This document shows positions 56,715-64,000 of a stretch of 64,000 bases of DNA, one piece after another. Where the stretch lies: contig JBBBDQ010000346.1 in the NCBI GenBank assembly GCA_037127315.1, positions 5,262,001 to 5,326,000 of the forward strand, read 5' to 3'. Each line of letters starts with the position of its first letter. Position 1 is the first letter of the stretch. The notes under the pieces were generated by a model that searched no databases, was not told the origin of the DNA, and saw only the letters and a list, made by a program, of their open reading frames with translations. Position numbers and translations under genes: made by a program. Source of the stretch: Ascarosepion bandense (Eukaryota > Mollusca > Cephalopoda > Sepiida > Sepiidae).

Positions 56715-56858
56715 CAAAGCTCTAGGTGGACGACGGAACGAGGGTTGCCAGGAGTAACAGGAGCAAGCATACTGGGAGCCACAAGGGATAGGGAGACGTG
56801 GAGAACCATGATCGCCTACGTTCTGAAGGGACAGGGCACATAGAAGAAGAAGAAAAAT
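56715..56858 (+). mobile_element. RTE-like LINE, short 3' end
   Basis: Encodes the final RDRETWRTMIAYVLKGQGT and ends CACATAGAAGAAGAAGAAAA. Only about 140 bp survive. Confidence 0.8.
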
Positions 56859-56913
56859 CTGCACCAATAACGAGAACTTTACGATAAAAGACCTGCTTTA
56901 CCAAATACCTTTT

Positions 56914-57000
56914 TATCAGTAAAACTGTTAGAAAAATAAACAATCTTGGCGCTATATCTTATCACAACTTCACACACACACACACACACGCACACACACG

Positions 57001-57037
<37 letters not shown>

Positions 57038-57776
57038 TATTCAGTAAGATTGGTGTGAGTTTGTGACCCAGGGTTTCACGCTTTTGCGATTATCAGACAA
57101 ACTGATGAATTTTTTAAAAAAATTAAATATATGTAGGGTTGCATACGTTGGTGTTTTTGTGAAAGTGGGAGGAAAATTTGTCGTCGTTACGTCTCTCATA
57201 CATACGCAGATATACATACACACTTGTACACCCACTGACTTACGCAGACACACACACACGCCCGCTCACCCAACGGGGCTCACACAAACAAAACTGTATG
57301 TGAACAGTGTGGGGCTTGGTATATATATATATGTATATGTGTGCCGTTGTGTACAGACTTATGCATTTGATTAGTGTATTCAAATAATGTATCTACCGAC
57401 TCTCAAATGTGTATGTATGTACACAACGTCACACATATATGCGTATGTATGTATACAACGGCACACATATGCATACATATGCCAAGCCCCATACTATTCA
57501 CATATAATTATGTTAGTGTGAGCTCCGGTGGACTAGGGCGCGTGCTTGTGTATGTGTGTCTACGTACGTCAATGGGTGTACAAGTGTGTATGTATATCTG
57601 GGTTTATATAAAAAGACGTCACGACGACAAAATTTCCTACCAATTTTTATCCGACTTCCACATAAGCACCAATTTACGCAACACTACATATATCCAAATT
57701 TTTAAAAAAATGGATCAGTTTGTTTGACGATCACAAAAGCGTGAAACCCAGTGTCACAAACTCACACCAATCCAAC

Positions 57777-57832
<56 letters not shown>

Positions 57833-57894
57833 TTGTGATAAGGTAGCGCCAAGATTATTCATTTTTCCAACAGTTTTACTGATAAACTGAATAT
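56914..57894. mobile_element. 981-bp foldback element
   Basis: The outer ends TATCAGTAAAACTGTTAGAA (56914) and CAACAGTTTTACTGATA (57878) are near reverse complements, as are CAATCTTGGCGCTA and TAGCGCCAAGATT. Inner parts pair through GTGTGAGTTTGTGAC and GTCACAAACTCACAC up to the centre near 57404. A CA/TA run (56972-57037) and a longer TA run (57780-57831) interrupt the two arms at the same point. No transposase. Confidence 0.85.
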
Positions 57895-57973
57895 GTTAGC
57901 TCTATCACTGATATTGAGCGCTTTCAAATAAGTACCGCGCATATATAATTAATATAACATATATAACAAATTG

Positions 57974-57976
<3 letters not shown>

Positions 57977-58019
<43 letters not shown>
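57977..58019. repeat. (TA)n microsatellite
   Basis: About 21 TA units. Confidence 0.95.
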
Positions 58020-58021
<2 letters not shown>

Positions 58022-58735
58022 TATAAAACGGAAAATCCTCGCAAGAGACCGAACCTGGAACTCCGTACATGCACCTTGCTACCTTTGTCTCAATGAAAAA
58101 ATAGAAATCATCAAATTTGTGGACAAGGTTAAACTGTTAAACTAGAGAAATGAGCTCACAGTCCACTGTAAGCAGAGCTCAGCATTTACATTAAAGTCCT
58201 GGTTATAATGGTAAAAAACTAAAGAGGACACTCCAAACTGCCGGCTTGGTGGGTGCTTCTATTCGGGCTGGGCGTCCCGGGTGACCTTTGCGGGGTGTTT
58301 CGATTCGCCATGTGGCATACTATGTCAGCCGTTCAGCTTGATACTGATCAGCGGGATGTGCGGGTATGCGGCACTCCACCCGACATGGATTTTCGGGGAG
58401 CCAAGGATCTATAAATAGTGAAAAAGCGAAAAAACTGTGTGGGACAAACGCCCTAAAATCACGCGTATCGGTTATTGGTAAGACAGTCGTTGCTATGCCG
58501 AGGCGTGATGACTCTGGCCAACCAATCTGTATTGGTATGAACTCTGTCATACATTAGCGTGATAATCGATATCGCTTTGGATGCCCCATAGCTGTTCAGG
58601 TATGCGTTCACCATTGGGTTTGGTATTTACAAAGATTTGTGGTATTGATGTATGTCGGATCGTGCACCAATGGGAGCATCTTGAGGCATTCGGGTCGGAC
58701 GGGAGTACCCATGAAGTATAGGTAGATTAATGTCT
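58020..58735. other. Unexplained GC-richer block
   Basis: Roughly 58225-58720 has visibly more G and C than its surroundings. Frames of 76 codons (minus, 58550-58320) and 63 codons (plus, 58366-58557) overlap, and neither shows a domain. No SINE head, poly(A) or repeat partner was found in this window. Confidence 0.4.
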
Positions 58736-58739
58736 AAAT

Positions 58740-58992
58740 GTTATTGTATATGCATATGTATGTGTATGTGTATATGAGTGTGTCTACAGAGAGATAGATA
58801 TATATATGCGTGGCTGTATATATGCGTATGAATGTGTACACGTGTATGTATGTGTGCACCTGTGTATGTTTGTGCGTGTATGTGTGTACGCATGTGTATG
58901 TGCATGCATGCCTATGTGGGTATTTTTACGCACGTATGAGAGTATGATATACACATTTCATATGCATATATATATATATATATATATATTTT
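58740..58992. repeat. TATG/TGTG-rich low-complexity region
   Basis: Degenerate TG/TA alternation ending in a TA run; the cysteine/valine-rich frame here is not a gene. Confidence 0.9.
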
Positions 58993-59135
58993 AATTCAGA
59001 TACTTCAATCCAAGGGAAAAAAGCAGGAAGGTAAATTCCAAAAAACCCGATCCTAATTAATATTAAAAATTTATTTTAATATTAAAAAATGATACAGGAA
59101 GAGAGCTCCATGTAATAAAATATTACAGGGCAAAT

Positions 59136-59199
59136 ATATATTAAAAAAGGATTAATTCAAAGATGTTGAATGGCCATTCAACATCTTTGAATTAATCCT

Positions 59200-59211
<12 letters not shown>
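59136..59211. repeat. Perfect 76-bp palindrome
   Basis: Two 38-bp arms meet at 59173/59174 in AATGGCCATT with no spacer. The arm includes GGATTAATTCAAAGATGTTG. The right arm is identical to 21508-21550 and leads into a TA run in both places. Confidence 0.95.
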
Positions 59212-59254
<43 letters not shown>

Positions 59255-59419
59255 AAATAAAATTCTCATAACGTTTGCAAGCAGTCCTGGCATCTTCCCA
59301 TTCATTCATGTGTTGGAAATCAGAAAGAAATTATTGTCAGTGATCATCCACTATTGTAGGCTTTTACTAGCGAAATAAGGTCATTATGTCTAACGTAAAC
59401 AAATAATTAATTTATGCAT

Positions 59420-59580
59420 AGAAGAGACTGAAGAAAGTAACATCACGTCGGTGAGAAAGTGACTGGAGTCGAGATGCCAAGGCAGGCCCGATCCCATTGC
59501 ACATCCTTCTTTGGATTTTGTCGAGAACTACGTGATATATAGCAGGTTCACCCGACAAGACATGGCAACAATATTCAATG
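59420..59580 (-). mobile_element. CR1/Jockey-like LINE, old fragment
   Basis: The plus strand reads ACATCACGTCGGTGAGAAAG and GGATTTTGTCGAGAAC, matching the antisense of the LSHRRDV and LDKIQRR coding region at 3610-3720. Highly diverged. Confidence 0.6.
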
Positions 59581-59880
59581 TGCATGAGATATATGAAAAT
59601 TCAGAAAAGTCATTGACAATGGTAAATAATAATGCTATAATGTATGTGAGTAGAGTTCTTTACTTGGATTTTCTTTTCTTTTCTTTAAAAAAGGTTTTGT
59701 CATCCAATTAGAAAAGCACATATAATAAATATCATTTCAAAAATATTAAATAAAAATTATTTCAAACTTACCTAGATTGTGATGATCGTTCAATGTATAT
59801 GAAATGAAAAAAGAAAAAATATATTAAAAATGACGTGTAAAATTAATTTGTTTATATGCATATATATTTATGACTTAAAA
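59581..59880. other. Uncharacterised AT-rich stretch
   Basis: No element was recognised. Confidence 0.4.
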
Positions 59881-60002
59881 CGTCTTTGAAGAATCTCTGA
59901 AGAAGCTTGTTATAAGTGAAACATGTTAGTTTAAAGAAACTTCCTACTTGTTCTTTATTTATTCTATTCATCTTGTCGGATTCAGATCCATATATTCAAA
60001 TC

Positions 60003-60097
<95 letters not shown>

Positions 60098-60626
60098 TAT
60101 ACTCAGAATCGGAGAATATAAAAGATTACTTGTCTTTATTTTATTTAACTATCCTGTCCTTAATCTCAGATCATAACTGAGTATATTTTTACAAATTGTC
60201 GACACGGAAAACAAAAACACGTACATACATCAAATCAGAGAATATAAAAGATTTTGTGGTGCAGTGGATATCGGGTCGGAACGAGAAATCGGGGAGCAGA
60301 ATTCGAATTCCAGTTGAATCCATTGCATTCACTTACGCACAGATACCCTTGGGAAAGGTATTAGTCCGTCTCTTCTCTCCAGTTATGGGTTAAATAACAG
60401 GGCAGATTGGGTTCTATAGCCTTGGCTGGCAGCCAATATACCGCAGAAAGCAATGGCAATCTAGTGCTGAATAATCTTCTGCACAGTCAGTCATGTCTCT
60501 TTCGAGACATGATCGCCCAAGCGTGTTTCACGTATGGCACTTAACTGACTGACTTGTCTTTATTTTATTTAACCATGCTGTCCTTAATCTCAGACCATAA
60601 CTGAGTATATTTTTACACACACACAA

Positions 60627-60680
<54 letters not shown>

Positions 60681-60802
60681 GAGTTGAATATATGGATCTC
60701 AATCCGACAAAATTAATAGAATAAATAAAGAACAAGTAGGAAGTGTCTTTAAACTAACATGTTTCACTTATAACAAGTTTCTTCAGAGATTCTTCAAAGA
60801 CG
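59881..60802. mobile_element. Element with 120-bp inverted ends
   Basis: Arms 59881-60002 and 60684-60802 are near-identical reverse complements (GAATCTCTGAAGAAGC against CTTCTTCAGAGATTC, and the ATAAATAAAGAACAAGTAGG side). Inside are TA/TG runs (60008-60092, 60619-60680), two copies of an ATAAAAGATT..ACTGAGTATATTTTTAC segment, and a SINE A. Both arms hold CTGAAGA and GAAAC around a short helix. Confidence 0.75.
60253..60554 (+). mobile_element. SINE family A copy with empty site nearby
   Basis: Full length. Its left flank GAGAATATAAAAGATT and right flank CTTGTCTTTATTTTATTTAA are contiguous (with one extra A) at 60112-60150, which is the uninterrupted paralogue. This fixes the ends of the family: it begins TTGTGGTGCAG and ends ACTGACTGA. 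Confidence 0.9.
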
Positions 60803-61089
60803 AATGATTTAAAAATCCAAGAAACACTATGTTGATTGAGATATGGTTTCATTGTTCAGATACGTGTTACGTGTGATAAAGCAAAATCGTTCCATCATTT
60901 GATTTCTCTCAACGCACACATTCTTAACTGTTTTCTCTTATTTTATTAAAAACAACGGGTTGACACATGCAGTTAAACAACCACAAGTTTTATCTCCTAC
61001 ATTTTAATATTCATCCGTTGCTTTAATGCCAAAAATTTGAAGTTTTAAGGGCTTCTTTTATTTTCATTTATAGTGAGATGATTGATTTA

Positions 61090-61510
61090 GTCAGATTTTA
61101 ATTCAATTTGTTTTTTATTATTATATTTTTTTATTTAGAAAACTGAAAATGTCTTCTAGTTTTTTATTCAAAAATGTATCGTTGTTAATAATTTTTTTTC
61201 CTTCAAAAATGTTTCATGGCAATAATTTTTTTTTTCTTCAAAAATAAGTTATGGTAATAATTTTTTCCTTCAAAATTGCATATTTTTTCTTATAAAAGTC
61301 TATTTTTACGTATATATTTCTATAAAAGTCTATTTTTATACTTTCATAGTGTTTTGACCCCAGTTTGGATATAAAATATTTGCCCATAGTTGTGACCCCT
61401 AACAGATGCTAGCACACCGGGTCAGGGTGGACCTGGGAACAACAGCAATGAAGAGGTGGTTCCATGTTCCTCACATCCTAATAATCAGAGGCTAGATGCA
61501 GTTTATTGTC
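61090..61510 (-). mobile_element. Interspersed repeat family C
   Basis: Reverse orientation: ACTTTCATAGTGTTTTGACC, TTTGCCCATAGTTG, CCGGGTCAGGGTGGACC and GGTTCCATG are the complements of the landmarks at 4808. Confidence 0.75.
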
Positions 61511-61827
61511 ATACCCAGTACCAGCACGTCCGTATGTAAAACTGATATATGCTTGCTCACGATATGAATATCCTGCCGTTGTTAAACGTGACAATTCTCA
61601 GTTAACTCACTACTACACACCTTAAACGTTGAAGATAGATAAGACACAAATGTAATCTCGTCTACATGCCAACACAGTGCCATCTACCTTAATTTTTCTT
61701 TAAGCTTAATAACTTACAATAAAGGATTTGCAGACATATGTTTACATGGATTTTGTCCTTGTTTTAATGTGAAGAACACGCCTCCAATATTTGTAAAAAT
61801 ATTTTCGATACACCCTGCACACACACA

Positions 61828-61840
61828 TGCACATACACTG

Positions 61841-61882
<42 letters not shown>
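61828..61882. repeat. (CA)n microsatellite
   Basis: About 20 CA units adjoining the Penelope-like arm, as the TG run does at 21705. Confidence 0.9.
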
Positions 61883-61883
<1 letters not shown>

Positions 61884-61904
61884 TATATTTGTGTATTTAG
61901 GCAG

Positions 61905-62499
61905 CAAATTTTCTTTTAGACATGTTAGATTAAATAAATTGCAAACATTGTGTTTGCTTATTTTTAATAAAATCCGTTCATACTTACCTGGCCCCGGCCA
62001 GGTGGGAATGACCAAATTAAGACCATTTTGTGACCTGTTTGGACCGGTTTTGAACCTATCCACTGCGGTGGATGGGTGGTGTTTTGACCGGTGCCTGGGC
62101 GTTCGCGCTCAGGTTCCCCACGTTGAGGGGGACCTCGTGTCGCAACTCTCTCAAGTGGGGGAGAAGGGTAAATACACATACTGACGAATAATCTTTCGCG
62201 TATTATAATTCATAATTAAGCCGTCAGATAACAGAATCAGCTATGTACACTGCAGTAATACAGTAATTTTTAGCAACACAGTTTTACGGTTATTTTTGTT
62301 ACCATAACTCACACCCCTGAAGATAATCTCGAGAGGAAATTGAAAGTACTTGGGTACATTATGAAATGTATAATAACATTTGTCAACATTACAGCTTATT
62401 TCTGACAATTTTCATTTATAATATACGAAAGATTATCCGTGAGTATGAACGTATTTCATTAAAAATAAGTAGACACAGTGTCTGCCCTTTATTTCATCT

Positions 62500-62500
<1 letters not shown>
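61905..62500. mobile_element. Penelope-like element remnant, copy 3
   Basis: Resembles 21706-22480: the left arm AGATTAAATAAATTGCAAAC, middle GATAACAGAATCAGCTATG and right arm CATAACTCACACCCCTGAAG to CGAAAGATTATCCGTGAGTA. The middle is shortened and the protein-coding part is lost. A GC-rich 192-bp insertion interrupts the left arm at 61985-62176. Confidence 0.65.
61985..62176. mobile_element. GC-rich structured insertion with CATACT target duplication
   Basis: CATACT occurs at 61979-61984 and 62177-62182, while the uninterrupted arms have it once. The insert folds readily: ACCTGGCC/GGCCAGGT, ATCCAC/GTGGAT around TGCG, CCTGGGCG/CGCTCAGG around TTCG, AGGTTCCCC/GGGGGACCT. It has no frame of interest and no poly(A). 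It may be a retroposed structured RNA of unknown origin. Confidence 0.6.
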
Positions 62501-62503
<3 letters not shown>

Positions 62504-62551
<48 letters not shown>

Positions 62552-62640
62552 ATTTAATCGTGATGTTTGGCGCCAAGGTTGTTATTTTTCAGTGTTTTTT
62601 ACTGATAAAATGTATTTTGGTAGGCAAGTAATTTTAATCG
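62504..62640 (+). repeat. (TA)n and end of the 57-kb foldback family
   Basis: A TA run (62504-62547) is followed by GGCGCCAAGGTTGTTATTTT and TTTTTACTGATAAAATG, close to the right end of the foldback at 57840-57894. Confidence 0.65.
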
Positions 62641-62758
62641 TGAAATCTTTGATAGTGGCGTGGAGATAGGGCGTTGTCTGTTTAATAGAGCAGATTCATG
62701 CCGACTTCGAAGATTCGTAAGGACACCGTTATTATGTTCCCATTTATCACGGCTGTTT

Positions 62759-62761
<3 letters not shown>

Positions 62762-62839
<78 letters not shown>
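62762..62839. repeat. (TA)n and (GA)n microsatellite
   Basis: TA run followed directly by a GA run of about 19 units. Confidence 0.95.
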
Positions 62840-62844
<5 letters not shown>

Positions 62845-63089
62845 AAAGTGTGTGTATGGTTTCGTGAGGGAGTGGGCAGAACATTCGTTGATTGTTTTCT
62901 TTAGCTGCATATTAACCTTATTTAATGGGTTATTTAGAGAGTTATTTAATGCCAAAACCTAAATATTTCAGTACCGTTTTTAAGCTTCAATTATTTTGGG
63001 GCCATTTTATATATATATGGATGTTTTTGTTTTTTTTGTTTTTTTTTACTATAAGAAATACATATATTTCATAGTATTTTGTTTTTGTT

Positions 63090-63240
63090 TGGTTTTCACT
63101 ATTTGCCTATAGCTGGGACGCTAACAAGTGCTTACCTCCTAGGGTTAGGGTAGACCTGAGGAACAAAATTAATTTTGAGCTGTTTCCAGGGTCCTCAAAA
63201 CATTCAATATCTCGATTAGAGAGCTTGCTGCCAGATGTAT
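63090..63240 (-). mobile_element. Interspersed repeat family C, fragment
   Basis: TATTTGCCTATAGCTGGGA and GGTAGACCTGAGGAACAAA fit the minus-strand head region of the family, diverged. Confidence 0.5.
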
Positions 63241-63259
63241 TTCATCGTCCTACCAGAAC

Positions 63260-63261
<2 letters not shown>

Positions 63262-63316
<55 letters not shown>
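63262..63316. repeat. (CA)n microsatellite
   Basis: About 24 CA units directly before the family E pair. Confidence 0.95.
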
Positions 63317-63319
63317 AAC

Positions 63320-63548
63320 ATGTTACGGAAATTAACGAATTTCAACGAAACTTGGTTATAAGCAACCGACAATTTGTGATGAATTATTTTGAACATTATT
63401 TTTACCCATACTCGTATTTAAGTAGATATTCTGTTTTTAATTAAACAGTATTTTTTATATTTATATCTACCGGCCTGATTATTTATGATAAATTTTTATT
63501 ACGAAAATGTGTGCTATCCAGCAGGATTCGAACCTACGACCCCTATTA
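63320..63548 (-). mobile_element. tRNA-headed SINE (family E), truncated head
   Basis: Reverse complement of the family body with CGTTACGGAAATTAACGAA at its 3' end, reaching GCTATCCAGCAGGATTCGAA, that is, the acceptor and T arm, and part of the variable arm. Confidence 0.75.
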
Positions 63549-63690
63549 CATAGCAGGTTCGAATCCTGCTGAATAGCAAATTTATCGTAAATGATCAGGC
63601 TGGTAGATATAAATATAAAAAATACTGTTTAATTAAAAACAGAATATCTACTTAAATACGAGTCGGTAAAAATAATGTTCAAAATAATAC
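63549..63690 (+). mobile_element. tRNA-headed SINE (family E), truncated head
   Basis: Begins in the T arm (GCAGGTTCGAATCCTGCTGA) and continues through the family body. It lies head to head with the copy at 63320, so the T arms form an inverted repeat. Confidence 0.75.
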
Positions 63691-63691
63691 A

Positions 63692-63700
63692 TATATATAT

Positions 63701-63752
<52 letters not shown>
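63692..63752. repeat. (TA)/(TG)n microsatellite
   Basis: A short TA run followed by about 25 TG units. Confidence 0.95.
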
Positions 63753-63753
<1 letters not shown>

Positions 63754-64000
63754 TGCGCGGTTGTGTATTCATTCGGTACGTAAGAAATCATGGCTCTCTA
63801 CAAATTCCTATTTTTTTAGCTCTACGAAATATTTGTCCTCTTCCTGTCGCTCCTAGTCTCAGGCACATTTACACAAGCTTGTTAGTATGGTTATTCGATG
63901 TTTTCTCGACTTGTCTTCACCATGTTTTTTGAGTTTTATAGACTCCAAGCCCCATTTCTTCAATATGTGTTCCATTAATTTCAACCATCTCTTTCTGATT
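63753..64000. other. Uncharacterised stretch at the window end
   Basis: CTACAAATTCC and CTTCACCATG..TTTTGAG blocks could belong to an element continuing past the window. No assignment. Confidence 0.35.

Noticed and set aside
56722..56943. Minus-strand frames at 56679-56943
   Set aside because: Antisense shadow of the RTE-like 3' end at 56715-56858.
57041..57727. Three frames of 72-117 codons in the foldback region
   Set aside because: They follow TG/CA-rich sequence of the foldback arms, mirror each other on opposite strands, and have no domain.
61979..62000. ATACTTACCTGG at the insertion looks like the 5' end of U1 snRNA
   Set aside because: ATACT belongs to the target sequence (single in the uninterrupted arms and repeated on the right side as CATACT). 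Only TACCTGG comes from the insert, and the rest does not follow U1 order.

Overview
This is eukaryotic, AT-rich, repeat-dominated intergenic DNA. I found no convincing host protein-coding gene in 64 kb: every long or recognisable reading frame belongs to a transposable element or is a microsatellite translated by chance. The mix of elements (Dong/R4-like, RTE-like and CR1/Jockey-like LINEs, Penelope-like elements, several tRNA-derived SINE families, a Helentron-like element, a mariner relic, very long TA, CA and TATC microsatellites) suggests a lophotrochozoan animal. A mollusc, possibly a cephalopod, is my best guess, but no species-level marker is present.

Layout. 1-2.3 kb: SINEs and a Penelope-like fragment between perfect inverted repeats. 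3.1-3.8 kb: CR1/Jockey-like LINE tail. 4.2-9.4 kb: five fragments of a Dong/R4-like LINE with a restriction-like endonuclease, each next to a TAA-type microsatellite. 10.5-11.1 kb: a 243-bp tandem pair carrying a hammerhead-ribozyme-like core. 11.3-19.8 kb: nested RTE-like and CR1/Jockey-like pieces, SINEs and a 743-bp direct duplication. 20-23 kb: polypyrimidine tract, microsatellites and a second Penelope-like family. 23.5-24.1 kb: a SINE headed by a nearly complete type II tRNA fold. 24.9-29.6 kb: two 764-bp inverted arms around a 3.25-kb spacer. 32-34 kb: AT-rich minisatellite.

34.3-39.5 kb: a deleted mariner whose right end has expanded into a satellite of roughly 95 copies with higher-order structure. 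39.8-44.7 kb: RTE-like LINEs (one inverted as in twin priming), an LTR-like block rich in hairpins, a composite 5S rRNA/tRNA SINE and a Helentron-like element with its empty site nearby. 45.2-47.2 kb: TATC-rich tandem repeats. 47.4-50.1 kb: the most complete protein-coding element, a CR1/Jockey-like LINE with poly(A). 50.9-53.0 kb: nine tandem SINE tails each ending in poly(A). 53-64 kb: more SINEs, microsatellites, a 981-bp foldback, a perfect palindrome and a third Penelope-like copy.

The elements act together only as a record of serial insertion, duplication and tandem amplification. The most notable signals are the mariner-derived higher-order satellite, the hammerhead-like tandem repeat, the tRNA-like SINE head with a UCA anticodon position, the 5S-tRNA composite SINE and the SINE-tail concatemer. 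Boundaries were judged by eye from repeat comparison inside this window, so most are accurate to about 5-20 bp.
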